Part shown: positions 16,577 to 25,334 of the stretch, one piece after another
Layout of the letters: every line of letters starts with the position of its first letter
Numbering within the stretch: position 1 is the stretch's first letter
Source of the DNA: JAIBJN01 sp963811635
GTDB lineage: Bacteria; Actinomycetota; Thermoleophilia; Gaiellales; Gaiellaceae
Reading direction: 5' to 3'
NCBI GenBank assembly: GCA_963811635.1
Contig: CAWESB010000011.1
Span: forward strand, 124,001 to 188,000
Length of the DNA: 64,000 nt
Notes under the pieces: model-generated
What the model was told of the DNA's origin: nothing
The model's database searches: none
What the model saw: only the letters and a program-made list of their open reading frames with translations
Program-made: the position numbers and the translations under genes

Positions 16577-17338
16577 GTGAAGGTCGTCGTCTGCGTCAAG
16601 CAGGTCGGGTCGCTCGGAGACGAGGTCGAGTTCACCGACGACGAGCGGGACGTCGACCCCGACTACCTCGACTACGCCCTCAACGAGTGGGACTCGTACG
16701 CGACCGAGGAGGCCCTGCGACTCCGTGAGGCCGCGGGCGACGGCGAGGTCGTCGCGGTGACCGTCGGGGACGAGGACGCCGAGGACGCCATGAGGCGGGC
16801 GCTCGCCATGGGCGTCGATCGCGGCATCCGCATCTGGTCGGACGAGCTCGCCGGGGCCGATCCGATCACGGTGGCCCGCGCGCTCGCGGACGTCGTGCGC
16901 GGCGAGAGCCCCGACCTCGTCCTCTGCGGCGTCCAGTCGAGCGACGCCGTGCAGGCCGCGACCGGCGCCGCGCTGGCGGAGGTCCTCGACCTCCCGCGCG
17001 TCGCGGTCGTGACCAAGCTCGAGCTCGGAAGCGGCTCGGCGACCGTCCACCGGGAGCTCGAGGGCGGGCTCATGGACGTGGTTGAGGTGGACACGCCCGC
17101 GGTGCTGACCATCCAGACCGGGATCAACGAGCCGCGCTATGCGACCCTGCGCGCCATCAAGCAGGCGGAGCAGAAGGAGATCGAGGTGCGCGAGCCCGGA
17201 GACCTCGGCGCCCCCGCGAGCCGAGTCCGCCGGATGTTCGTCCCGGCGAAGGGCGAGGGCGCCGAGATGCTCGACGGCGACGCCGCCTCGATCGCCGGTC
17301 GGATCAAGGAGATCGTCGACGAGAGGATGAAGTCGTGA
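16577..17338 (+). CDS. etfB: Electron transfer flavoprotein beta subunit
   Basis: 253 aa, GTG start two bases after the dehydrogenase stop. Begins KVVVCVKQVG and contains the ETF-beta AMP-binding region LVLCGVQSSDAVQAATGAAL and the family signature NEPRYATLRAIKQAEQKEI. With EtfA it forms a soluble FAD/AMP heterodimer that takes electrons from the flavin dehydrogenase. Its placement directly after the trimethylamine dehydrogenase marks it as that enzyme's dedicated partner rather than a general fatty-acid ETF. Confidence 0.93.
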   Translation: MKVVVCVKQVGSLGDEVEFTDDERDVDPDYLDYALNEWDSYATEEALRLREAAGDGEVVAVTVGDEDAEDAMRRALAMGVDRGIRIWSDELAGADPITVARALADVVRGESPDLVLCGVQSSDAVQAATGAALAEVLDLPRVAVVTKLELGSGSATVHRELEGGLMDVVEVDTPAVLTIQTGINEPRYATLRAIKQAEQKEIEVREPGDLGAPASRVRRMFVPAKGEGAEMLDGDAASIAGRIKEIVDERMKS

Positions 17339-18270
17339 AGGCCCTGGTCGTCGCCGAGCACGTCCGCGGGGAGCTCCGCCCGATCACTCTGGAGCTGATC
17401 AGCGCGGCGAGGAGCCTCGGCGGCCCGGTCGAGGTGGCGGTGATCGCGAAGGACCCGTCCGCCTTCACGGGCGACGTCAACGTCGAGGGCGTCGAGGAGG
17501 TCCTCGCCGTCGCGGTCGACCAGGACGAGTTCGAGAGCGACGTCTACCAGCAGGCGGTCGAGCATCTGATCGCGGAGCGCGAGCCCGAGGTCGTGATCCT
17601 GGGGTTCACGGTCAACTCGATGGGCTACGGGCCGGCGCTGGCCGCGAAACTCAGCCTCGGCTTCGCCTCGGACGTCCTCGGCGTTCGCGACGACGGCGGC
17701 CTCGTGGCCGAGCGGTCGTTCTACGGCGCCAAGGTGAACGGGGAGGTCGAGTTCCCCGGCCACGACCGCGTCGTGCTGCTCATCCGCCCGACCGCCTGGC
17801 AGCCGGCGGAGGGCTCCGGCTCGGCCGGCGTCAGCGACGTGAGCTTCTCGGCAAGCGGCTCGCGCGCGCGGCACAAGGACTGGGTGGAGGTGCAGGCCGG
17901 CGACGTCGACATCACGACCGCCGACTTCCTTCTCTCCGTCGGCCGCGGGATCGGCGACAAGGAGAACCTCGACCAGTTCCAGGGGCTCGCCGAGGCCATG
18001 GGCGCCACGCTCTCGTCCTCCCGCCCCCTCGTCGACGCGGGCTGGATGCCGAGCGCCCGGCAGGTCGGCCAGTCCGGTAAGACGGTGAAGCCGAAGGTCT
18101 ACATCGCGCTCGGGATCTCGGGTGCCGTGCAGCACCTCGCCGGCATGAAGACGAGCGGGACGATCATCGCGGTCAACACCGACCCCGAGGCGGCCATCTT
18201 CAACGTCGCGCACTATGGCGCCGTGGCCGACCTCTTCGAGGTCGCGGAGGAGCTGGAAAAGCTCTTTTGA
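17335..18270 (+). CDS. etfA: Electron transfer flavoprotein alpha subunit
   Basis: 311 aa, GTG overlapping the etfB stop (GTGA). N-terminal half KALVVAEHVRGELRPITLEL; the C-terminal FAD domain shows LLSVGRGIGDKENLDQFQGL, SSRPLVDAGWMPSARQVGQS and ALGISGAVQHLAGMKTSGTI, the classic ETF-alpha signature. Holds the redox-active FAD of the heterodimer. Slightly short compared with many ETF-alpha proteins but complete at both ends. Confidence 0.93.
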   Translation: MKALVVAEHVRGELRPITLELISAARSLGGPVEVAVIAKDPSAFTGDVNVEGVEEVLAVAVDQDEFESDVYQQAVEHLIAEREPEVVILGFTVNSMGYGPALAAKLSLGFASDVLGVRDDGGLVAERSFYGAKVNGEVEFPGHDRVVLLIRPTAWQPAEGSGSAGVSDVSFSASGSRARHKDWVEVQAGDVDITTADFLLSVGRGIGDKENLDQFQGLAEAMGATLSSSRPLVDAGWMPSARQVGQSGKTVKPKVYIALGISGAVQHLAGMKTSGTIIAVNTDPEAAIFNVAHYGAVADLFEVAEELEKLF

Positions 18271-18286
18271 GAGCCCGAACAGCCTG

Positions 18287-20409
18287 ATGCCGGTCCTGCT
18301 GGGGGCCGAGGAGACGCGCGAGACCTTCGCCGGCCTCGAGACCTGGCAGATCGTCCTCTGGTACGTCCTCATCGGCGTCTCCGTGGCGATCTTCGTCGCC
18401 GGGGCCGCCCGCCTCGTGCTCAAGTACCGCCGGGGCCGTGCGAAGGCGCCGGTCGGCAACGTCGTCGAACGAACGGTGCGGACGACGAAGATCGTCGTCA
18501 CCCACGCGTGGATCCGGCGGCGCGACCCGCTGTCGGGCCTGGGCCACCTGCTCGTCTTCTACGGCTTCATGGTCCTCTTTGCCGGGACGGCCATCCTCGC
18601 GTTCCAGGACGACTTCGCCGAGCCGGTGCTCGGCTTCGACTTCTGGCACGGCTGGTTCTACCTCGGCTACTCGCTCTTCCTCGACATTTTCGGCTTCGCG
18701 CTCATCGTCGGGCTCGTCGTGCTCGCGACGAAGCGCGGAGTCCTGCGGCCGTTCCGGCTCTCGTACTGGCGGCCGGTGGAGCCTGCCCCGGCGCTCGCGG
18801 GCGAGCGCCGCATCTACAGGATCGGCGACTGGGTCTTCGTCGGCAGCCTCTTCTTCCTCGCCCTCAGCGGCTTCCTGCTCGAGTCCTTCCGCATCGCCGC
18901 AGACGATCCCAGCTTCGAGGTCTGGTCGCCGATCGGCTGGCTCGTCGGGCAGACGTTCATCTCGCTCGGATTCGAGGGCGACGCCGCCGAGAGCGCGCGC
19001 TCGGTCGACTGGTGGGTGCACGGCGTCTTCGCGCTCTTCTGGGTCTCGTCGATCCCGTTCACGAAGGCGGTGCACATGCTCGCCGGCCCGGCCGGCGTCG
19101 CGGTGAAGGACGACCGCGCGGGCTCCGCACTCCTGCCGCTGCCCGCCGACGCGAGGCCCGAGGAGGTCGGCTACGCGACCATCGACGCGCTCGCGCCCAA
19201 GCACCTGCTCGACCTCGATGCCTGCACGAAATGCGGCAAGTGCCACGCGCCTGCCCGGCGACGGCGAGCGGCTACCCGCTCTCGCCCCGCGACCTCGTCC
19301 TCGACCTGCGCGAGGTGTCCGAGGGCTCCATGGGCAACCGCGCCGCCCTTCGGATCCCGCCGCGCTTCCCCGAGCACGCGGACATCCTCGGCACCGCGAT
19401 CAAGCCGGAGACCCTCTGGTCGTGCATGCAGTGCATGGCGTGCGTCGAGATCTGCCCGGTGGGCATCGAGCACGTCCCGATCATCAACCAGATGCGCCGC
19501 GCCCTCGTCGAGCGCGGGGAGATGGACGGCCAGCTGCAGCAGACGCTCGAGACGATCTACACGTCCGGGAACTCGTTCGGCGAGGCCAAGCGCAAGCGCG
19601 GGCGCTGGGCGAAGGACCTCGACTTCGACGTCAAGGACGCGCGCAAGGAACGCGCCGAGATCCTCTGGTTCGTCGGGGACTACGCATCCTTCGACCCCCG
19701 CAACCAGCGGATCAGCCAGGCGCTCGCGAAGGTGCTGCGCCACGCAGGCGTCGACTTCGGGATCCTCTACGACGGCGAGCGCACCGCGGGAAACGACGTC
19801 CGCCGCGCGGGCGAGGAGGGGCTCTGGTCGTCGCTCGCCGAGGAGAACGTCGAGACGCTCTCGGGCTGCAGGTTCGACCGCATCCTCACCTCCGACCCGC
19901 ACACGTTCAACACCCTCAAGAACGAGTACCCACAGCTCGGCGGCGACTGGACCGTCCTCCACCACTCCCAGCTCCTGCTCGAGCTGCTGCAGGCCGGGAG
20001 ACTGAAGCCGCGGAAGGGCCTCGGCTACCGCGTCACGTACCACGACCCCTGCACGCTCGGGCGCTACAACGGCGTCTACGACGAGCCCCGGCAGGTGATC
20101 GAGTGGCTCGGCTGCGAGCTGGTCGAGATGCCGAGGAACCGCGACAACTCCTTCTGCTGCGGCGCGGGCGGGGGCCGCATCTGGATGAAGGAGCTGAAAT
20201 CCGACGAGGCGCAGCGACCGAGCGAGAGCCGGATCGACGAGGCTGTCGGGCTCGCCGGGATCGACTACTTCGTGGTCGCGTGCCCGAAGGACGTGACGAT
20301 GTACGAGGACGCGATCAAGACGTCGGGGCACCAGGGCGAGATCGAGCTGCGCGAAGTGTCCGAGCTGATGCTCGAGTCGCTCGTGCTCAACGGAAAGGAG
20401 AGCTCGTGA
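18287..20409 (+). CDS. DgcB-like membrane Fe-S oxidoreductase (ETF:quinone electron acceptor), frameshifted as read
   Basis: A fused protein of about 707 aa once repaired. The N-terminal ~270 residues are a membrane domain of five or six helices like nitrate reductase gamma/HdrE (WQIVLWYVLIGVSVAIFVAG, HLLVFYGFMVLFAGTAI, VFVGSLFFLALSGFLLES). Two 4Fe-4S motifs follow (CTKCGKCHA…, CMQCMACVEICPVG), then CCG-type domains (YHDPCTLGR, SFCCGAGGGR). At about 19250 CAC GCG CCT GCC should read CAC GCG GCC TGC: one G is missing, which cuts the first ferredoxin motif after CHA. Upstream reads in one frame, downstream in another. In dimethylglycine and similar demethylation operons this protein type takes electrons from ETF to quinone. 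Its stop overlaps the GTG of the GcvT-like gene. Confidence 0.8.
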
Positions 20410-21515
20410 GCAAGGAGACCGCCTTCTATCCACGCCTGCAGGCGCTGACCGACGAGTGGATGGACCTCTTCGGCTACTGGGCGCCGACCGTCGTGACCGA
20501 CACCGAGGAGGAGTACCGCGCCGTCCGCGAGAGCGCCGGGCTGATGGACTTCACCATGCTCCGCAAGGTCGACCTCGACGGGCCGGGCGCGCTCGAGCTC
20601 GTCAACTCGATCGTCACGCGCGACGTCTCCAAGCTCACACTCGGGCGGATCGCCTACGGCGCGCTCACAGACGAGTCCGGGAAGATGGTCGACGACTGCA
20701 CGACGATGATGCGGGCCGAAGACCACGTCCGCTTCTGCGGCGCGAACGACCGCGACTACGAGATCTTCTCCGCGGCCGCCGAGGGGTCCGACATCGTCGT
20801 CCGCGAGCACACGGACGCCACGCCCCACCTCTGCCTGCAGGGGCCGCGAAGCCGCGAGATCCTCCAGGGGCTGACCGACGCCAACCTCTCGAACGAAGTC
20901 TTCCCCTACTACACGTTCCGGGAGGACGTCGAAATCGCGGGCATCCCCGTCTTCATGACGCGTCTGGGATACACCGCCGAGCTCGGCTACGAGCTGTGGG
21001 TCGACCGCGCACGGGCGTTCGATCTCTGGGACGCGCTCATCGCCGCGGGCGGCCCACAGGGGATGAAGGTGATCGGCATGGTCGCACTCGATCTCTTCCG
21101 GATCGAGGGCGGGTTCATCATCGGCGGGATCGAGTACGACCCCACGGTCTCGCCGTACGAGTGCGGGCTCGGCTGGTCGGTCGACCTCGACAAGGGCGAG
21201 TTCCAGGGCCGCGAGGCGCTGGCGCGCGACAAGGAGGCCACGCAACTCCGCCTGACGAGCGTCGTGCTCGCGAGCGGCGGGGACGAGGCCAGCGGCGCCC
21301 CGCTCTGGGTCGGCGACGAGGAGGTCGGGCTCGTCACGCAGGCGGTCGTCTCGCCGTACCTGGGCGGACGCACTCTCGGCCTCGCGAAGATCCGCAAAGA
21401 CCTGAACCAGCCCGGCCAGAGTGTCGTCGCGCAGGTCGGCGAGGAGCAGGTTGCCGGCGAGCTCGTCACCCATCCCGCCTACGACAAAGAGCGCCGCCGC
21501 GCGAAAGAGAGCTGA
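20406..21515 (+). CDS. GcvT-like folate-dependent aminomethyltransferase
   Basis: 369 aa, intact. GTG start overlaps the preceding stop. Family landmarks: LVNSIVTRDVSKLTLGRIAY, LCLQGPRSREILQGL, RLGYTAELGYELWVDRA and LGLAKIRKDLNQPGQ. In amine-demethylation operons such proteins trap the C1 unit released from the methyl group as 5,10-methylene-tetrahydrofolate, avoiding free formaldehyde. Placement as last gene of the dehydrogenase/ETF/DgcB operon makes that role likely. It shares the general plan with the frameshifted gene at 335-1442. Which amine-derived C1 unit it accepts is inferred, not shown. Confidence 0.85.
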   Translation: MSKETAFYPRLQALTDEWMDLFGYWAPTVVTDTEEEYRAVRESAGLMDFTMLRKVDLDGPGALELVNSIVTRDVSKLTLGRIAYGALTDESGKMVDDCTTMMRAEDHVRFCGANDRDYEIFSAAAEGSDIVVREHTDATPHLCLQGPRSREILQGLTDANLSNEVFPYYTFREDVEIAGIPVFMTRLGYTAELGYELWVDRARAFDLWDALIAAGGPQGMKVIGMVALDLFRIEGGFIIGGIEYDPTVSPYECGLGWSVDLDKGEFQGREALARDKEATQLRLTSVVLASGGDEASGAPLWVGDEEVGLVTQAVVSPYLGGRTLGLAKIRKDLNQPGQSVVAQVGEEQVAGELVTHPAYDKERRRAKES

Positions 21516-21524
21516 CGCCACGCG

Positions 21525-22496
21525 TTGGCGGCCGAGACGATCATCGCGCTGGAGCGGGTCTCCAAGCGCTTCGGCTCGACCAAGGCGGTCACCGACGTCA
21601 CGTTCGACGTGCCCCGGGGCCGCTGCCTCGGCTGGCTGGGGCCGAACGGCTCCGGCAAGACGACCCTGATCCGCTGCATGCTCGGCCTCGCGCGGGTGAG
21701 CGAGGGGACGATCCACGTCCGCGGGCACCGCATCCCCGAGGAGGGCCGCAGGGCGCTCGAGCGGGTGGGCGGAATCGTCGAGGAGCCGCGCTTCTACCCG
21801 TATCTGTCCGGCCGGCGGAACCTCCAGGTCTGGGCGAGCTTCTACGGGGGCGAGGCGCACGACCGGGTCGACTGGGCCCTCGAACGCGTCAACCTGACGG
21901 CGCGGGGCACGAGCCCCGTGAAGCAGTACTCGCTCGGGATGCGACAGCGCCTCGGGGTCGCGCGCAGCCTGCTCAACGACCCCGAGCTCCTCATCCTCGA
22001 CGAGCCGAGCAACGGCCTCGACCCCGCGGGGATGGTCGAGTTCCGCGACATGATCCGCTCGTTCGTGGACGACGACGGGCGGACCGTGTTCGTCTCCTCC
22101 CACCTCCTGGACGAGGTGCAGAAGATCGCCGACGACATCGCGATCGTGAACAGCGGCCGCCTCGTCACGCACGGGAGCGTGCGCGAGCTCGTGGCCGGCG
22201 GCCGGCGGCACGTCCGCGTGCGGGTGGACGACCAAGCCCGGGCCGGCGCCGTGCTCGAGGCGCTGCCCTACGTCGCCGCCGTGGAGCGGACCGACGGCGG
22301 CGAGCTCCGCCTCGAGCTCGACCGCGTCGAGGACGACCGCGCGATCGAGCTCACGCGCGCCCTCGTCGAGGCCGGGGTCGGCGTGGCCGAGCTGGTGCAG
22401 GAGAAGGAGTCCCTCGAGAAGCGGTTCCTCGACATCACCGCGGGCTCGGTGCCGGGCGCGCCCGAGGAGGCCGCGACCGAGGAGCGGAAGCCGTGA
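21525..22496 (+). CDS. ABC transporter ATP-binding protein
   Basis: 323 aa from a TTG. Walker A GPNGSGKTT, Q/signature region YSLGMRQRLGVARSLLNDPE, Walker B LLILDEPSNGLDPAG and the switch His in VSSHLLDEVQKI are all present. A C-terminal ~90-residue extension ends with EKRFLDITAGS, as in bacitracin/CcmA-type export ATPases. Partners with the ABC-2 permease that begins inside its stop codon. It starts nine bases after the GcvT-like gene, so it may be carried on the same transcript, but the substrate is unknown. Confidence 0.9.
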   Translation: MAAETIIALERVSKRFGSTKAVTDVTFDVPRGRCLGWLGPNGSGKTTLIRCMLGLARVSEGTIHVRGHRIPEEGRRALERVGGIVEEPRFYPYLSGRRNLQVWASFYGGEAHDRVDWALERVNLTARGTSPVKQYSLGMRQRLGVARSLLNDPELLILDEPSNGLDPAGMVEFRDMIRSFVDDDGRTVFVSSHLLDEVQKIADDIAIVNSGRLVTHGSVRELVAGGRRHVRVRVDDQARAGAVLEALPYVAAVERTDGGELRLELDRVEDDRAIELTRALVEAGVGVAELVQEKESLEKRFLDITAGSVPGAPEEAATEERKP

Positions 22497-23236
22497 TCCT
22501 CGCGACCGCGCGGACGATCGTCGGGCGGAAAGGGACGTTCTTCAGCACGGTGGGGCTGGCGATCCTCGGGGTGATCGCGGTCGCGGTCATCCGCACGATC
22601 GTCAACGCCCGCGACCCGGAGATCCACCCGTCGATCGGCGGCGCCATCTTCGTCGACCAGGCAGGCGGGCTGATCTTCTTCGTCGGCGTTCTCGGCGGTG
22701 TCCTCATGGGCGCCCTCGCCGGCTCCTACGACGTCGCCCAGGGAACGATGCGCTACCTGGTCATGACCGGCGTGAGCCGCCTGCGGATCTACGCCGCCCG
22801 CGGGATCGCGCTCGTGACCTCCGTCTTCGTCGCGCTCGTGCCGGGCATCCTCCTGATGCTCGTCCTTGCCGTTGCGCTGCCCCAGGTGGACGGACAAGGC
22901 GTCGACGGCCACGACCTGCTGGTGGCCCTGTGGGCGATCGCGCTCTTCGCCGGTGTCTACGCGCTCGTGAGCATGGGCATCGGCTCGCTCCTGCGCTCCA
23001 ACGGGGCGGCGATCACGATCGCCCTCCTGATCAACTTCGCCCTCACGCCGGCGCTCTTCGTCATCGCCATCTGGAGCGAGAAGGTCGCGAGCCTCGCCCT
23101 TCCGGCGGCGCTCGCAACGCTCACGGGGGACGACGACTCCGAAATCGGCTACGCCCTCGCAACGGTCGCCGTTCTCGCCTGGCTGGCCCTGTTCCTCGGC
23201 GGAGGCCTGGCGCGCATCGAGCGCGACGAGTACTGA
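22493..23236 (+). CDS. ABC-2 type permease
   Basis: 247-aa membrane protein with six hydrophobic segments, e.g. GLAILGVIAVAVIRTIV, LIFFVGVLGGVLMGALAG, LVTSVFVALVPGILLMLVLA and IGYALATVAVLAWLALFLGG. GTG overlaps the ATPase stop (GTGA). The ATPase and permease form a simple two-gene exporter, like those for bacteriocins, drugs or lipids. No maturation or substrate gene nearby indicates what is moved. Confidence 0.85.
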   Translation: MILATARTIVGRKGTFFSTVGLAILGVIAVAVIRTIVNARDPEIHPSIGGAIFVDQAGGLIFFVGVLGGVLMGALAGSYDVAQGTMRYLVMTGVSRLRIYAARGIALVTSVFVALVPGILLMLVLAVALPQVDGQGVDGHDLLVALWAIALFAGVYALVSMGIGSLLRSNGAAITIALLINFALTPALFVIAIWSEKVASLALPAALATLTGDDDSEIGYALATVAVLAWLALFLGGGLARIERDEY

Positions 23237-23240
23237 CGAC

Positions 23241-23304
23241 TTGACAAATCGATCTCCCTTTAGTCAAATGACTAAGTCGTATGACTAAGTCTACCGACTA
23301 AGGA
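23241..23304 (+). promoter_or_regulatory. Promoter with three phased GACTAAG operator repeats ahead of the SBP56 gene
   Basis: TTGACA (23241-23246) and TCAAAT (23264-23269) are 17 bases apart, a strong -35/-10 pair. The core GACTAAG recurs at 23270, 23283 and 23296, exactly 13 bases apart. The first two copies extend to ATGACTAAGTC, whose GACTAAGTC part is itself a near-perfect palindrome, and an inverted TAGTC (23261-23265) overlaps the -10. This is a likely repressor array, probably for the TetR protein encoded at 24745-25320. Confidence 0.65.
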
Positions 23305-23312
23305 GGTGCAGA

Positions 23313-24629
23313 ATGCACAAGCCGGCGTCCTTCCACGCCTCCCCGGCCGAGGCGCTCCAAGCCCAGCCGGAGGAGTATCTGTACGTCGCTTGCCTGCATG
23401 AAGGCACCGGCGTCGACGCCCCGGACTTCCTGGCCGTCGTCGACGCCGAGGAAGGAAAGGTCATCCACGAGACCCCCATGCCCAACGTGGGCGACGAGCT
23501 CCACCACTATGGCTGGAACCGCTGCTCGTCGGCCTGCCACGGCCCCGACCGCTCCCACCTGATCGTCCCCGGGTTCCGTTCGTCCCGTGTGCACATCGTG
23601 AGCGTCGAGGACGACCCGCGCAAGCCGACCATCGAGAAGGTGATCGAGCCCGACGAGATCATCGGCGCGACGGGGCTCTCGCGCCCCCACACGGTCCACT
23701 GCATGCCCGGCGACAACGTCGTCATCTCGATGGTCGGCGACGCCGACGGCAACGCAGGCTGCGGCTTCGCAGTTCTCGACGCGAAGACGTTCGAGGTCAA
23801 GGGCCGCTGGGAGAACGGCGGGCCACACCCGTCGATGAACTACGACTTCTGGTACCAGCCGCGCAAGAACGTGCTCGCCTCCTCCGAGTTCGGTTCGCCG
23901 AACGCCTACGAGAAGGGCTTCGACCTCGACGACGTTGCGGCGGGCCACTACGGCCAGCGCATGAACTTCTGGAACCTCGAGGAGCGCACGCTCGAGCAGA
24001 CGATCGACTTCGGGGAGCAGGGGCTCGTGCCGCTCGAGATCCGCTGGCTGCACGACCCCGAGGCCGAGGAAGGGTTCGTCGGTGCCGCCCTCTCGAGCTC
24101 GATGTGGCGCTTCCACCGCTCGAACGGCTCCTGGTCGGCCGACCCGGTGATCACGACCGAGGGCGTCGAGCTCGAAGGCTGGCCGTTCCCGGTGCCGGCG
24201 CTCATCACCGACCTCGTCCTCTCGATGGACGACAAGGCGCTCTACTTCTCCAACTGGCTGCATGGCGACCTCCGCCGCTACGACGTCTCCGACCCGGCCA
24301 ACCCGAAGCTGACGGGGCAACTCTGGCTCGGCGGCGTGCTCGGCCACCCGAACGACGCCGGACGCGAGCTGAACGGCGGGCCGCAGATGCTGCAGCTCTC
24401 GCTGGACGGCAAGCGCCTGTACGTGACGAACTCGCTCTACTCGACCTGGGACAACCAGTTCTACCCAGAGCTGCGTTCCTGGCTCCTGCGAGTCGACATC
24501 GCCGACGACGGCTCGATGTCGGTCGACAAGGACTTCTTCGTCGACTTCGCCGATCGCCCCGGTGGCCCCGCGCGGGCGCACGAGGTGCGGCTCCAGGGAG
24601 GCGACTGCACGACGGAGATCTTCCCGTGA
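23313..24629 (+). CDS. Selenium-binding protein 56 / methanethiol oxidase family
   Basis: 438-aa soluble beta-propeller-like protein. SBP56 hallmarks: LHHYGWNRCSSACHG, LSRPHTVHCMPGD, NYDFWYQPRKN, YSTWDNQFYPEL and the C-terminal RAHEVRLQGGDCTTEI. Bacterial members include MtoX, a copper-dependent methanethiol oxidase giving formaldehyde, H2S and H2O2; others are called selenium-binding proteins with unclear function. MtoX usually travels with MauG- and SCO1-like genes, absent here, so the call stays at family level. ATG follows aaggaggtgc. Preceded by a strong repeated operator and followed, in an overlapping chain, by a 45-aa peptide and a TetR gene. A C1/sulfur role would suit the amine-demethylation genes upstream. 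Confidence 0.88.
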   Translation: MHKPASFHASPAEALQAQPEEYLYVACLHEGTGVDAPDFLAVVDAEEGKVIHETPMPNVGDELHHYGWNRCSSACHGPDRSHLIVPGFRSSRVHIVSVEDDPRKPTIEKVIEPDEIIGATGLSRPHTVHCMPGDNVVISMVGDADGNAGCGFAVLDAKTFEVKGRWENGGPHPSMNYDFWYQPRKNVLASSEFGSPNAYEKGFDLDDVAAGHYGQRMNFWNLEERTLEQTIDFGEQGLVPLEIRWLHDPEAEEGFVGAALSSSMWRFHRSNGSWSADPVITTEGVELEGWPFPVPALITDLVLSMDDKALYFSNWLHGDLRRYDVSDPANPKLTGQLWLGGVLGHPNDAGRELNGGPQMLQLSLDGKRLYVTNSLYSTWDNQFYPELRSWLLRVDIADDGSMSVDKDFFVDFADRPGGPARAHEVRLQGGDCTTEIFP

Positions 24630-24763
24630 TCCTGGCACACCACATGGGCGAGCAGGTTCTGCTCGGCTCCCTGGCCGCGGGCGGGACGACGGTTGCGACC
24701 GGCGTCCTGCTCTTCGGCCGGGCCAAGCTGGACGCCGCGATTCGATGGCTTCGTCGGAAGTAG
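24626..24763 (+). CDS. 45-aa single-helix membrane peptide
   Basis: Starts at a GTG inside the SBP56 stop (GTGA) and ends inside the TetR gene. It begins VILAHHMGEQVLLGSLAAGG, continues as a hydrophobic helix (about residues 12-30) and closes with the basic LDAAIRWLRRK. The overlapping stop/start on both sides and the membrane-anchor plan argue for a real gene. I recognise no family. Confidence 0.5.
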   Translation: MILAHHMGEQVLLGSLAAGGTTVATGVLLFGRAKLDAAIRWLRRK

Positions 24764-25320
24764 CCCGCTCGGCCGCGGAGGGGGCACTCCTCGACGCGGC
24801 CGAGCGTCTGCTCGTCGAGGTCGGCTCCGCGGGCATCACGACCCGGAAGCTGGCGGCCGAGGCCGGGGTGAACAACGGGCTCGTCCACTACTACTTCGGC
24901 TCGGTCGAGAGCCTCCTCGTCCGCGTGCTCCACCGGTTCACGGAGCGGCTGATCGTGAGGCAGCGGGCGATGTACGCCGACCCCGACGTCCCCTTCGCCG
25001 AGAAGTGGCGGACGGCGATGCGCTACCTGGACGCCGACCGCGAGTACCAGAAGGTCTGGTACGAGCTGCAGGCGCTCTCCTGGAACCGGCCCGAGCTCCA
25101 GGAGCAGGTCGGCCGCGTGCACGACGAATGGCGCGCGGTCCTCACCGAGGCGCTGGCGGAGCCGCGCGAGCAATACCGCGTCCCCATTTCCCTCGACGCG
25201 CTCGTCACGCTCGTGGCGACCTTCAACGAGGGGATCATCCTCGAACGGCTCTCCGGGGTGGAGAACGGGCACCGCGAGCTGCTCGACTGGATCGACGGCT
25301 GGCTCGGAGCGGAAGATTGA
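24745..25320 (+). CDS. TetR-family transcriptional regulator
   Basis: 191 aa. Residues ~8-55 form the TetR helix-turn-helix: ALLDAAERLLVEVGSAGITT, RKLAAEAGVNNGLVHYYFGS, VESLLVRVL. The rest is the all-helical ligand domain. ATG 24745 lies inside the 45-aa peptide gene; no strong ribosome site is seen, consistent with coupling. The obvious candidate target is the triple GACTAAG operator before the SBP56 gene 1.4 kb upstream, which would make this an autoregulated cluster. The hydrolase gene follows with a TTGA overlap. Confidence 0.88.
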   Translation: MASSEVARSAAEGALLDAAERLLVEVGSAGITTRKLAAEAGVNNGLVHYYFGSVESLLVRVLHRFTERLIVRQRAMYADPDVPFAEKWRTAMRYLDADREYQKVWYELQALSWNRPELQEQVGRVHDEWRAVLTEALAEPREQYRVPISLDALVTLVATFNEGIILERLSGVENGHRELLDWIDGWLGAED

Positions 25321-25334
25321 CGGCGATCGTGGGC

